33,607 nucleotides of DNA, taken from positions 1 to 33,607 of IMG/VR virus record IMGVR_UViG_3300010371_000082; one strand, given 5' to 3'. This DNA comes from a virus. Of the stretch, positions 19,182-27,998 are shown in pieces. Position 1 is the first letter of the stretch. Every line of letters starts with the position of its first letter. The notes below the pieces were generated by a model. It was not told the DNA's origin, did no database searches, and saw nothing but the letters and a program-made list of their open reading frames with translations. A program made the position numbers and the translations under genes.

Positions 19182-19684
19182 TGATTCGACACGAGATGAG
19201 CCCAGGTTACGCCGTTCGCGATGTTGGAAATCGACGTTACGACGACCCCGAGATGTCTCGCTATGGAGCCTCTGGTTTCCCCGGCGGCAAGCCTCGCACG
19301 AATTGCCAGGACGTCCCCTTCGGTGAATTTGGTATTCGGGTTGTTCGCCCCGCGCCGATCGTACCAGCCGGTCTTGTTCCTTCCCTTCGTGACCATGTCA
19401 TGGACGTTGTCATTTGGCGATCCGTCAAAGAGATGGTCGATGCGGAAGCAAGGACGGTTGTCGCAATGATGGAGGACGAGCGCGTCAGTGTCGCCGTGGA
19501 CGAGTGCCCACGCGAGACGGTGAACTTTGTATGCACGGCCGCAGACCTTGAGGCGCCCGTACCCGCTCACGAGACGCGAGCCAGACCATTCGAGGCAATC
19601 GCCCCTCCTCACGCCCATGGCGACGAGATCGGCGATGTCGATCCGTTGCAGAACTTCGACTGGAATCGGCTTCACTGTGGCCAT
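19178..19684 (-). CDS. HNH homing-type endonuclease, antisense insertion
   Basis: The 168-residue protein has a full HNH_3-type core: CLEWSGSRLVSGYGRLKV (30-47), YKVHRLAWALVHGD (52-65), VLHHCDNRPCFRIDHLFDG (70-88) and NDNVHDMVTKGR (91-102), giving catalytic His73, metal ligand His84 and Asn93. The C-terminus is a helix-turn-helix (TRGSIARHLGVVVTSISNI, 137-155) like that of phage-borne homing nucleases. Such enzymes cut phage lacking the insertion and spread by repair. It is the only minus-strand gene in the virion module and its base composition is lower in GC than its neighbours, both signs of transfer. No clear ribosome-binding site. Confidence 0.85.
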   Translation of the reverse strand: MATVKPIPVEVLQRIDIADLVAMGVRRGDCLEWSGSRLVSGYGRLKVCGRAYKVHRLAWALVHGDTDALVLHHCDNRPCFRIDHLFDGSPNDNVHDMVTKGRNKTGWYDRRGANNPNTKFTEGDVLAIRARLAAGETRGSIARHLGVVVTSISNIANGVTWAHLVSNH

Positions 19685-19712
19685 GGAGACATCATGGACT
19701 GGATGGTCCTGG

Positions 19713-21251
19713 ATGGCGACTGATACTGGCTATAAAAAGCATGATTATCTGCGGTGCTGCGACGTGTGCGGCCACAGGTTTCACTTCTCGGACCTGAGGC
19801 CGATCGGAGAGCTGCGGTGGGCGTGCCCTGACGACTCGCCGGGCTTGACGGCGATGCAGATCAGCCGCTTCAACGCGCGCGCGCGGCCGCTCAAGGTCCG
19901 CCCGAACAAGTGGGCCAAGGGCATCATCCAGACGCCGACCTACCAGCTCCCCGAGGCGGCCACGTTCAACTTCATCGCCTCCGTGGCGCCGTCCCAGGTC
20001 CAGGACGGGCCGCCGGTGGCGCTCGCGGCGGCGTGGGCGGCCATCTACATGGCCGACATCGTGAGCCAGGAGCTCCGGCCGCCGATCTGGATCGCCCAGG
20101 CGAAGCTGACCCTCCGCGCGTGCCTGAACTACCTCCTGACCCAGCAATATGGGTCGCCTACTGGCGTCTCTCCCGCCGGAAGCGCAACCGATCCGCGCTA
20201 CGGCGGCATCCTGACCAGCGGCTTTTACCTCACGGGGACCGCCATCGCAGCCGGGGTGGCCTTCGTCAAGGGCGCGGCTGCGCTCGGTGACTCGACTCTC
20301 CTCCTGGCGGCTGACCGGGTCGCGACATTCCTGCGGCACGTCCAGTGCGGAGACCTCCAGGCGTCGCAGTGGACGGTCTACCCGTCGGGAGGCTCCCCGT
20401 ACCACATCGGAGGGCTCGCCTCGGGCGTACTGGACTCGACGGGGCTGTTTTTCGCGAACTACCTCATCGCCGACGTCGCGGCGCTCTGGTTCCTGGGTCT
20501 TTTGGCGGCCGTGCGGAGTCCATCTGAGGTCTATGGGGACGGCACGGCCACCGCATTCTTCACCGCCCCCACCGCGGCTCCCCTGTCGCAGATGATCGCC
20601 GAGATCGGCGCCTTCGCCGCCGCGGGAGCCAAGGACGCGACGGCCGGCGGCGCGCTCGTCACGGGCCTCTCGCCCGCTAAGCCGCAGGCCTCCTACGGGG
20701 CCGCCCTGCACGGCGCCGGCGGCGCCGCGGCGTGGACGTTCTCTTCGACCATCGCCAGCGATTCCATCGCCCTGGCGACTCTCGGCGTCTATCAGGCGTC
20801 GGGCCTGAACGCCCAGGTCATGGGCATCCTGGCGTGGCTGGCGTCCTTCACGCCCAACCCGGCCAACGCCGTGCCGAACCAGCCCGAGTCGGTGACCATC
20901 CTCGGCAACGCGGGCACCTACAACCCATCCCTGGCGCCCGCCAACACCCTCCAGGCGTCCGCACCGTTCACCGAGGCCGCCGGGGCGGCCTATTCGTGGG
21001 CCTCGGAGGGCCTCCTGTCGCCGATGCTGAGCCAGCCAGGGCTTCCGGGCCTCCGGGCGTCGAAGGACACCCTGGCGCAGCCCCAGCGCGTCTCCACGGC
21101 CAACGTGAGCCTGCGCTACCTCGGCCCCCAGGGGCTCTCCGGGCTCTCTCTCCAGCCGGGAACCCGGGCCTCTGACGTCGCACTGGCGGCCAAGGCCGGC
21201 ATGATCTGGCGCCAGCCCCCCGGCATCTACCCCCGCGTGGCCCTCTTCTGA
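19713..21251 (+). CDS. large virion protein with N-terminal zinc motif
   Basis: The 512-residue protein starts at ATG 19713; an ATG at 19683, on the edge of the HNH gene, is an alternative. Residues about 14-45 hold CCDVCGHRFHFSDL and a later WACPDD, a zinc-ribbon-like arrangement, followed by a basic helix (RFNARARPLKVRPNKW). The rest is Ala/Gly/Leu/Thr rich with long hydrophobic stretches (ALWFLGLLAAV) and a predicted helical-barrel-like character. No family is recognised. Place between head genes and the gp4-like gene suggests a structural role. The start region may have been altered when the HNH gene arrived. Confidence 0.55.
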   Translation: MATDTGYKKHDYLRCCDVCGHRFHFSDLRPIGELRWACPDDSPGLTAMQISRFNARARPLKVRPNKWAKGIIQTPTYQLPEAATFNFIASVAPSQVQDGPPVALAAAWAAIYMADIVSQELRPPIWIAQAKLTLRACLNYLLTQQYGSPTGVSPAGSATDPRYGGILTSGFYLTGTAIAAGVAFVKGAAALGDSTLLLAADRVATFLRHVQCGDLQASQWTVYPSGGSPYHIGGLASGVLDSTGLFFANYLIADVAALWFLGLLAAVRSPSEVYGDGTATAFFTAPTAAPLSQMIAEIGAFAAAGAKDATAGGALVTGLSPAKPQASYGAALHGAGGAAAWTFSSTIASDSIALATLGVYQASGLNAQVMGILAWLASFTPNPANAVPNQPESVTILGNAGTYNPSLAPANTLQASAPFTEAAGAAYSWASEGLLSPMLSQPGLPGLRASKDTLAQPQRVSTANVSLRYLGPQGLSGLSLQPGTRASDVALAAKAGMIWRQPPGIYPRVALF

Positions 21252-21946
21252 TGACCACCACCTACAACTTCAACCCGACCGCCGACCAGATGGTCAAGAG
21301 CGCCCTGCAAAAGTGCGGGGTGCTCGGCCTCGGCCGCGCCCCGAACCCGGAGCACCTCCAGGACGGGCGGGACACCCTGTCGACCATCCTCAAGGCGCTC
21401 CAGGCCCGCGGCGTCACCCTGACGCAGATGATCCCGTCGACCCTCACTCTCACGCCCGGCGTGGCGAGCTATGCGCTCCCGACGAACTTCATCGACGTCG
21501 AGAACGAGCCCACCACGATCTTGCAGCCCGACGGCTCGACGACAGAGACCTACGTCGAGCGGATGACGTACGGCGACTACCGGATCATCTCCGACAAGAG
21601 CGTGTCGGCGATCCCAACCCGGGTCTACGTCCAGAAGCTCTCCACGCTGACCGCCTTCTTCTGGTCGGTGCCCGACAAGGCCTACACCTGGAACTACCGC
21701 GGCCTCCAGCTCCTCCCCGACATGTCCGACGGCTCCCAGGGGAGCGGTCTCACGCAGCGGTGGATGGCCGCGCTCGAATGGAGGCTCGCCTACTGGCTCT
21801 CCTTCCCGCTCAACATCCCGGGCCAGAAGCGCGCCGAGCTGAAGGCCGAGGCGGACGCGCAGGAGGCCGTCGTCATGGGTCAGGAGTCGGAGCGCTGCGA
21901 CCTCAATTTCATGCTCCCGATGGACCCCTGGGGGAGCTGGTCTTGA
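21251..21946 (+). CDS. P22 gp4-like head-to-tail adaptor
   Basis: The 231-residue protein overlaps the previous stop by one base. It has the gp4 layout: an N-terminal helix (ADQMVKSALQKCGVLG), a helix with DTLSTILKALQARGVTLTQ, the strand pair TLTLTPGVASYALP, an MTYGDYRIISDK segment, PTRVYV with WSVPDKAYT, and a helical C-terminus. In P22, gp4 binds under the portal to extend the neck, and phage proteins of this kind are widespread. This anchors the assignment of a podovirus neck. About 230 residues is slightly longer than P22 gp4 (166). Confidence 0.75.
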   Translation: MTTTYNFNPTADQMVKSALQKCGVLGLGRAPNPEHLQDGRDTLSTILKALQARGVTLTQMIPSTLTLTPGVASYALPTNFIDVENEPTTILQPDGSTTETYVERMTYGDYRIISDKSVSAIPTRVYVQKLSTLTAFFWSVPDKAYTWNYRGLQLLPDMSDGSQGSGLTQRWMAALEWRLAYWLSFPLNIPGQKRAELKAEADAQEAVVMGQESERCDLNFMLPMDPWGSWS

Positions 21947-22007
21947 CCGCCATGGCAGAGCTTATTACGGTTGAGGGATGCCGACCATCACTCGCCGGGG
22001 GTTTGTC

Positions 22008-23552
22008 ATGTCCAACCTGATTACGAGCCTCGCCGTCGCCGGCTGCAGGAAGTCCGACGGGACGCCGAACGCCTCGGGCTACGTCTTCCTGTACGCGCCG
22101 GGGACGACCACGATCGTTCCCGGGTACAAGGACGACGCGCTCACGGAGCAGTGGACCACCGTCGGCGGCGGGATTCCGCTCGACGCCGCCGGCCGCGCCA
22201 ACATTTGGGTCGGCGGCAAGGTGGACGTGCTCATCACCGACGCCAGCGGGGCGACCGTGAACAGCCTCCTCGGCTTCAACGGCACCACCGCCAGCTCCGT
22301 CGAGGTCGAGAACGCCGGCTACACGGGCGCCATCGTTGACCCCGTCACGGAGGCCGTCTCCCAGGGGGCCGGCGGGCTCACGGACCTCGACACGGTGCTG
22401 TCGCGGCTCGCGGCGTCGGTGGGCGGGACCGACGGACAGTACAAGGAGAGCAAGGGTGCAACGCCGCGGCTCATCGCCGACGTGCTCCGAGAGACCCACG
22501 TATCGGTCAAGGACTTCGGGGCGCTGGGGAACGGGAAAAACGACGACACGTCGGCGTGCCAGCAGGCGATCACCGAAGCGGTGAAGCTGGGCGGCGGGGT
22601 CGTCTATTTTCCGCCCGGAATCTACAAAACCTCGTCGGCACTGCTCGTGCCCTCGACAACGGGGGTACGTCTGCTCGGCGCTGGACGTAGCTGCGCGCAG
22701 ATTCAATGTACGAACGGCGCGCAGGACGGCGTTCAGTTCTCGGGCGCAACCGAGTGCAGTCTCGGCGGCCTGACGATTACGCACACCGGGACCAGCACGG
22801 GAAGCGCCCTCAAGCTGACGGGCGTGACTGATTTTTACGCCTACGAGTCGATCCTCTGCGACAACGTCCAGTTCGCATTTGGGCTGACCACGTCGGGCGA
22901 TTGCTCCCTGGTGCGGGTTGACTCATCGACGGTAACGGGAAGCACGAGCGCCGCTGTCGTCTCCGGCGTCAACGGGGCCTGGCTGGACAAGGCGCTGTTG
23001 GCCGCGGGGTCGGGGTATTGCGTCGACATCACGGGTGCGACCAGCAACGTGTTCATCAGCAAGTGCGGCGCCAATGCCACGAACGGCATTCGATTCAACA
23101 CCAGCGGAGTCGACGAGCAGGAGATCGTCATCGTCGACAGCCCCGACTTCGGGCAGAGGACAACGACCCCGTTGACGCTGACCGCCCTGGGAACGGCTCC
23201 GTACATCGTTCAGCGAGGAAACTCGATCCCCACGACGGCGACAAGCTCCGCGGTCGGGGCGACGCAGACCCCGGTAGTCGTCCTGTCGGACGGAATCAAG
23301 CTGACCGCCGCCAGCGGCGGCGCCGGGACCGTGACCGTCGCCGCGCCTGCGATCGTTCCCGCGAACGTTGACGACGGTAGGGTCTACACGTTCACGTTCG
23401 TGAACGCATCAGGTGGTGCGGTTACGTGGTCGCTCAATGCGATCTACAAGTTCAACGCGATTCCGACCACCGACGGTCACACGATCGGCGTCATGTGCCG
23501 GTGGGACGGCGCCGCGTTCAGGGAGATCGGCCGGGCCGATACCGTTACGTAA
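22008..23552 (+). CDS. tailspike with pectate-lyase-type beta-helix
   Basis: The 514-residue protein starts at ATG 22008 (GGGGG six to seven bases upstream); an ATG at 21978 would add ten residues. Residues 1-110 resemble a short head-binding domain (ITSLAVAGCRKSDGTPNASG). Residues 165-210, VSVKDFGALGNGKNDDT and GGGVVYFPPGIYKTS, are the classic start of a pectate_lyase_3 beta-helix, used by phage spikes to bind and cleave surface polysaccharide. The helix continues to about residue 420, followed by a small C-terminal beta domain, perhaps for trimerisation. Catalytic residues cannot be assigned by eye. Sits between the gp4 and gp10-like genes, so it is attached to the tail. Confidence 0.8.
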   Translation: MSNLITSLAVAGCRKSDGTPNASGYVFLYAPGTTTIVPGYKDDALTEQWTTVGGGIPLDAAGRANIWVGGKVDVLITDASGATVNSLLGFNGTTASSVEVENAGYTGAIVDPVTEAVSQGAGGLTDLDTVLSRLAASVGGTDGQYKESKGATPRLIADVLRETHVSVKDFGALGNGKNDDTSACQQAITEAVKLGGGVVYFPPGIYKTSSALLVPSTTGVRLLGAGRSCAQIQCTNGAQDGVQFSGATECSLGGLTITHTGTSTGSALKLTGVTDFYAYESILCDNVQFAFGLTTSGDCSLVRVDSSTVTGSTSAAVVSGVNGAWLDKALLAAGSGYCVDITGATSNVFISKCGANATNGIRFNTSGVDEQEIVIVDSPDFGQRTTTPLTLTALGTAPYIVQRGNSIPTTATSSAVGATQTPVVVLSDGIKLTAASGGAGTVTVAAPAIVPANVDDGRVYTFTFVNASGGAVTWSLNAIYKFNAIPTTDGHTIGVMCRWDGAAFREIGRADTVT

Positions 23553-24994
23553 TGGCAGAAACGCGGGAACCCATAGACTTTGCCTCGGGGCAGAAGTCGT
23601 CGAGTGACCCGCTCGGGGGATCCATCCCTCGGACCGTCAATATGCTCGTCGACATCACGGGCGCCATGCACCTGCGGCCCGGCATCTCGGCGTGGTCCGA
23701 CTTCGGACCGACTCCATCGCTCGACGCTTCGACGTCCATCGACGGCATTCAGGCGTGGAACGGATACGTCGTCTACGTCTCCAGCGATCGGCGCCTGCAC
23801 GCGCAGCTCTCGCCGGGCTACGGCATCGACATCTCGGACGGCACCGCCGACACGCAGCTCGACGGCGGCGGACGCCCGGTCTTCTACGCCGCGCGCACGC
23901 GCGTCGTCATCGCGGGCGCGGGCCTGATCCAGAAGTGGGAGGGACCGGGGGCCGGGCTGAGTGCGCGCCTCGGGGGCAACCCTCCGGCCGCCTCGCACGT
24001 CGTCGCCATCTCGCAGCGGCTCGTGGTGAATCCCCTCGGCCTCTCGGGGCAGATCATGTGGTCCGACGTCGGGGACATCGGCAACGAGACGTGGTCGGGC
24101 TTCACGGTGCCGAACTTCCTCGAGCTATCCAGCGACCCCGACCCGCTGACGGCGCTCTACTCGAACACCGGCGAGATCATCGGCATCGGCACGCGCACCG
24201 TCCAGACGCTCGACCCCGACCCCACGGAGATCTTCCTCCCCGTCCGCACCTGGACCCAGGGCTCCGGCGCCCCCTACTCCGTCGCCCAGAACGACGAGAC
24301 CTTCGCCTTTCTCGACAACCTCAAGAGGATCCAGCTCTCCGACGGCCGCCAGTACACGCCCATCTCCGACCCCGCCATCACCGACAGCCTCAAGCAGCTC
24401 ACGACGGTCTCCGATTGCTGGGGCTTCCGCATGGCCATCGGCTCGTGGGACCTCCTCGGCTTCCACTTCCCGACGGAGGGCCGCACGTTCGTCTATGACA
24501 CGACGGCCAAGCAGTGGCAGGAGTGGGCGGGCTTCGCGGGAGGGAACTTCGCGGGCTGGATGGCGAAGTCCCACTACCACTGGCCCGAGCAAGACCTTCA
24601 CCTCATCGGCCTCGGCGACGGGACCGTCGCGAAGATGGACGTCAACGCCGTCACCGACATGGGCCAGCCGATCGTCGCGGAGGCGGTCTCCGGCTTCAAC
24701 GACTTCGGGACCGACGTGTGGAAGCAGCACATCTCGACCCGGTTCTACTTCCGCCGCGGCGTCGGATCGGGCGTGGCGCCCGGACCCCAATGCCAACTTT
24801 TTTGGCGCGACGGCCCCGGCGCCTGGCAGGGACCCGAGAGTCTCTCGCTCGGCGACCCGAGCGACCAAGCCCCCGTCGTCGAAATTCGCTCATTGGGAAT
24901 CTACCGTATGCGACAATACAGGCTAAGGATGAGCGATTCCGTTCCTTTGACCTTCGTGCGGGCGATCGAAACCTTCGAGCCCGGGGAGATGTGA
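23552..24994 (+). CDS. P22 gp10-like tail-plug/DNA-stabilisation protein
   Basis: The 480-residue protein starts at ATG 23552, which overlaps the tailspike TAA (TAATG). It has the features of the gp10 family: an N-terminal segment with GSIPRTVNMLVDITGAMHLRPG, repeated blades of a beta-propeller with W-x-D and G-x-Y turns (GQIMWSDVGDIGN, TEIFLPVRTW, RMAIGSWDLLGFHFP), and a C-terminal segment with GIYRMRQYRLRMSD. In P22, gp10 follows gp4 and supports the tailspikes while holding packaged DNA. Length matches (P22 gp10 is 472). A gp26-like needle gene was not found in the window. Confidence 0.75.
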   Translation: MAETREPIDFASGQKSSSDPLGGSIPRTVNMLVDITGAMHLRPGISAWSDFGPTPSLDASTSIDGIQAWNGYVVYVSSDRRLHAQLSPGYGIDISDGTADTQLDGGGRPVFYAARTRVVIAGAGLIQKWEGPGAGLSARLGGNPPAASHVVAISQRLVVNPLGLSGQIMWSDVGDIGNETWSGFTVPNFLELSSDPDPLTALYSNTGEIIGIGTRTVQTLDPDPTEIFLPVRTWTQGSGAPYSVAQNDETFAFLDNLKRIQLSDGRQYTPISDPAITDSLKQLTTVSDCWGFRMAIGSWDLLGFHFPTEGRTFVYDTTAKQWQEWAGFAGGNFAGWMAKSHYHWPEQDLHLIGLGDGTVAKMDVNAVTDMGQPIVAEAVSGFNDFGTDVWKQHISTRFYFRRGVGSGVAPGPQCQLFWRDGPGAWQGPESLSLGDPSDQAPVVEIRSLGIYRMRQYRLRMSDSVPLTFVRAIETFEPGEM

Positions 24995-24998
24995 CGCT

Positions 24999-25346
24999 TT
25001 GTCATGGTACGATTACGTTCCGATCGTTGGATCCGTCGTCGAGGCGACGAAGGGGAACTACGGGCACGCCGCGGCCGATCTCGTCCCTGGCGTTGGGCCT
25101 GCCGCTTACGACGTCTACGAAAAGTACAAGGGCGCCATCAACGAGCAGAAACAGGGCGACCTCCAGGCGTCTGCCGCCGCATCCGCGCTCGGCAAGAATC
25201 TCTATGGTGAGTCGATGACCGGGCTCGCGCGCGCCAACAACTTCTATCAGCCCGCCCGGGAGGCGATCAACGGCGCCTACGGCGCTCCCGGCTCGATGAC
25301 CGGAGGCCCCGCCCAATACCCCGTCGCCCCGGCGCCAACGCGATGA
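24999..25346 (+). CDS. small virion or ejection-related protein
   Basis: The 115-residue frame starts at TTG 24999 (SWYDYVPIVGSVVEA), with GGGGAG ten bases upstream. It has a hydrophobic, Gly/Ala-rich N-terminus, a charged middle (VYEKYKGAINEQKQGDLQA) and a Pro/Ala tail. It overlaps the next gene (ATGA). Place and composition match the first of a set of proteins ejected into the host with P22- or T7-like DNA, though no sequence family is recognised. Confidence 0.5.
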   Translation: MSWYDYVPIVGSVVEATKGNYGHAAADLVPGVGPAAYDVYEKYKGAINEQKQGDLQASAAASALGKNLYGESMTGLARANNFYQPAREAINGAYGAPGSMTGGPAQYPVAPAPTR

Positions 25347-26230
25347 CCGCCTCCAATCCGTTCTACACGGGCGCCGCGGCGCCGAACACCCAGACGCAGG
25401 GCGCCGGTCCGTTCTACACGAACCCAAACGGCACCCCGAGCCAGTACAACCCCGCCAACAACTACGGCGACTCGGGGATGTCCTATGCCGACTACACGGC
25501 GAAGTACGGGACGCCCGCTCAGCAGGCATCCGCGGGGAGCGCCGCGGGCGCCGCGGCCAATGCGGCGGGAATTGCCGCGGCGAACAACCCCGCCGTCAAT
25601 CCCACCCTTCCAAACACGACGGTCGGACAGACGCCCGGAAGCACGCCGCCCCTTCAGGGGCCTGGCTACGGAGAGACGGAATTCGCGGCCCACGGCAACG
25701 ACCTCATGGGCGGCACGAACAGCCAAGCCCTCTTCAACGAGGGTGACGCGGGCTCAAACCCGTTCTACGACGACGCGATCAACAAGACGAACGAGGCCAT
25801 CAATAACCAGGAGTGGGCGCGCGGCGAATGGAACGGCGGCGGCGCGCTCGCGGCCATCGGTTCGGCGGACGCGGATCTGCGCGGCCAGCAGGCTCTCGGC
25901 CTGACGAACCTGGCGAACCAGGCCGACAGCGCGAACGAGGGTGCCTACACATCCACCATGAACGCGGCGAACGGGGCCGAGACCGAGACGAACAACCGGG
26001 TTAGCGGCGGCGTGACGGCGAACATGAACCTGTCGAACGACCAGGCCAACCTGGTCGACAACTTCTACCAGATGGCGGAGAGCGGCCAGCTGACTACCGG
26101 CATGGCCTCCATCGAAGCTCAGCTCGCGGCCTCGGGGGTTGACGCCGCGACGGCACAGGCACTCACGAACGACATCCTACAGGCTGGCGGGATCGCCGCG
26201 AAGGTGTCGGGCGGGTCGGGGGGGAAATGA
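25343..26230 (+). CDS. putative ejection protein 1, Asn/Ala/Gly-rich
   Basis: The 295-residue protein starts in the previous stop and is unusually rich in Asn, Ala, Gly, Thr and Pro, with repeats such as NPFYTGAAAPN and GPFYTNPNG at the start. From about residue 140 it is helical (INKTNEAINNQEW, ALGLTNLANQADSANEG). Low-complexity, helical proteins in this position are commonly internal virion proteins ejected into the host. No enzymatic motif is visible. Its closeness to two other long helical genes supports a shared role in crossing the envelope. Confidence 0.55.
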   Translation: MTASNPFYTGAAAPNTQTQGAGPFYTNPNGTPSQYNPANNYGDSGMSYADYTAKYGTPAQQASAGSAAGAAANAAGIAAANNPAVNPTLPNTTVGQTPGSTPPLQGPGYGETEFAAHGNDLMGGTNSQALFNEGDAGSNPFYDDAINKTNEAINNQEWARGEWNGGGALAAIGSADADLRGQQALGLTNLANQADSANEGAYTSTMNAANGAETETNNRVSGGVTANMNLSNDQANLVDNFYQMAESGQLTTGMASIEAQLAASGVDAATAQALTNDILQAGGIAAKVSGGSGGK

Positions 26231-26234
26231 CCTG

Positions 26235-27995
26235 ATGGCCTACTTCGACCCCTCCGCATACGGCCCGCAGAAGTCGGCCCTCGACTTCAGCACGGGTCTT
26301 TCTTCCCTCGGCGACGCCCTGACCGACGTCCTGAACCGCCGCCAGAAGCAGCGGGAGGTCGACGCCAAGATGGCGCTCGACAAGACCCAGCAGGACATCA
26401 ACGGTCGCAAGGCGCTCGAGGACACCCTGCGCTTCCGCCGCGAGGAGGCCGCGGACCAGTCCAGGGCCACCCTCGAGGCCCAGAAGTACATGGGCCAGGG
26501 TAATCCCCAGGCCGCGGCGGCGGTCATGCACGGTGTCGTTTCGTACGACCCCGCCACGGGAGCCGAAACCGGACGGGGCGAGCTCGTCCCGGGACCAGCT
26601 CGCGACGTCGGCCCCGCACCGCAGGCCCCCGTCGCCCCCGAGGCGCCGGCTCCGGTGCCCCCGGAGGTGCTCGCGCGCCGCCGCGGCCGCACCTCGACGT
26701 CGGAAGACGAGGGCGCGGGGTTCTACCAGTCCGAGGGCCGCCCGATGCCGGCGGCACAGGGCGTGGATCCGCTGGCGCCACCGGAATTCACGGACGACGG
26801 CAAACCCCCGGCGCCTGGCCTCTTCCGCGAGTACTCGCCGGAGGCCCAGGCGTCGCGCGAGGAGGACACCCGCGACGCGCTCGCAGAGCAGCAGGCCCGG
26901 ATGGATGCCGAGAAGTACGGCGCCGAGAAGGCCTCCTACGACAAGGCCGCGGCCGACTTTCCGGGCCAGAAGGCCGATTACGACCGCGAGCGCACCATCG
27001 CCGACAACGAGCGCCCCTACACGCTCCGGTTCGGCAAGAACGATCCCGGCGTGACCGTGGACGTGGCGGCGCAGCGCTACCGGGCGCGCGACCAGGCCGC
27101 CGAGGACTTCGCGGCGTCCCTGGACGGCCTCACCCTCGACGAGCAGGGGAAGCAGGCCGCCAGGGCCGCCTACTCGGCCATCAAGGCAGGGTCCGACCCG
27201 CGTGCGGCCATCAAGCAGTTCAACGCCGAGAGGATCGGCCTGCACGGCGAAGAGTTCAAGCACGGCGAGGGTCTCCTGCGCGACCAGGCGGCCCTCGAGC
27301 GGGCTCAGATCGCCGGCCCCCGCGGCGGGGACTACCACATCGGGCAGCTCCACGAGCAGCAGGAAGCCGGGACCGTCCGCGACATGAAGGAGTTTCAGCA
27401 GGATTTCCGCGATTGGGAGCAGAAGGCCGCCGGCATCCCGCTTCAGAGCAAGAGCTACGCGCGCCTCTCGATGGCCCTCAAGAACATCAACTCGGGCAAC
27501 GGCCCCCTCCAGCGGGACGCGCAGTCGGCGCTCGTCTCCTACTTCTCGGGCGGCGGTGTCGTCCGCGAGTTCGAGCAGAAGTTCCTGCTCTCGAACCTCG
27601 CCGGCCTCGGCGCCCAGGGGGAGACGGCGCTCGAGCACCTCAAGTCCGGCAAGCTCGGCCCCACCGACCTCCGCGTCATGCAGGAGGCCACCCGCCGAGC
27701 CCTCCAGGAGCAGCAGGACCGGGCCGAGGAGCTGGCCCAGTCGGCGCACGTTCGCTTCGGCCCCGGCAGCGGGTACGAGAACTTCGGCGGCAACGTGGAC
27801 GCCGCCGTGGGCGGCACCCTCCGCGCGCTCGGCTACGACGCCGAGCCCATGTACCCTGGCCAGGAGGCCGTCAGGCTCGGCGACATCGTTCGCCCCTACC
27901 GCGCCCAGGGGAAGCGTCCCGCTGGCGCGCCGCCCCAGGTCCAGGCCCGCGACAAGGCGAAGCACACCTCCTCTCTCGACGACGCCATGCAGTAA
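26235..27995 (+). CDS. putative ejection protein 2, coiled-coil-rich
   Basis: The 586-residue protein starts at ATG 26235, four bases after the previous stop. An N-terminal helical region (TDVLNRRQKQREVDAKMALD) and many charged heptad-like segments (about residues 205-300 and 390-440) alternate with Pro/Ala-rich linkers. It has the size and character of internal ejection proteins such as P22 gp20 or T7 gp16-type factors, but no motif ties it to either. A peptidoglycan hydrolase motif is not visible. Confidence 0.55.
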   Translation: MAYFDPSAYGPQKSALDFSTGLSSLGDALTDVLNRRQKQREVDAKMALDKTQQDINGRKALEDTLRFRREEAADQSRATLEAQKYMGQGNPQAAAAVMHGVVSYDPATGAETGRGELVPGPARDVGPAPQAPVAPEAPAPVPPEVLARRRGRTSTSEDEGAGFYQSEGRPMPAAQGVDPLAPPEFTDDGKPPAPGLFREYSPEAQASREEDTRDALAEQQARMDAEKYGAEKASYDKAAADFPGQKADYDRERTIADNERPYTLRFGKNDPGVTVDVAAQRYRARDQAAEDFAASLDGLTLDEQGKQAARAAYSAIKAGSDPRAAIKQFNAERIGLHGEEFKHGEGLLRDQAALERAQIAGPRGGDYHIGQLHEQQEAGTVRDMKEFQQDFRDWEQKAAGIPLQSKSYARLSMALKNINSGNGPLQRDAQSALVSYFSGGGVVREFEQKFLLSNLAGLGAQGETALEHLKSGKLGPTDLRVMQEATRRALQEQQDRAEELAQSAHVRFGPGSGYENFGGNVDAAVGGTLRALGYDAEPMYPGQEAVRLGDIVRPYRAQGKRPAGAPPQVQARDKAKHTSSLDDAMQ

Positions 27996-27998
27996 CAG

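Noticed and set aside
21248-21254. CTGATGA at the junction of two late genes
   Set aside because: It is a stop/start overlap with no partner core elements nearby.
21943-21968. TTGACC and TATTAC as a sigma-70-type promoter before the tailspike
   Set aside because: Spacing is only 14 bp, shorter than functional promoters, and it does not share the CATTGTGT box seen at the other two sites.
26163-27965. 600-residue antisense frame over an ejection gene
   Set aside because: Same composition effect; no start signal or family pattern, and the plus-strand frame is protein-like.
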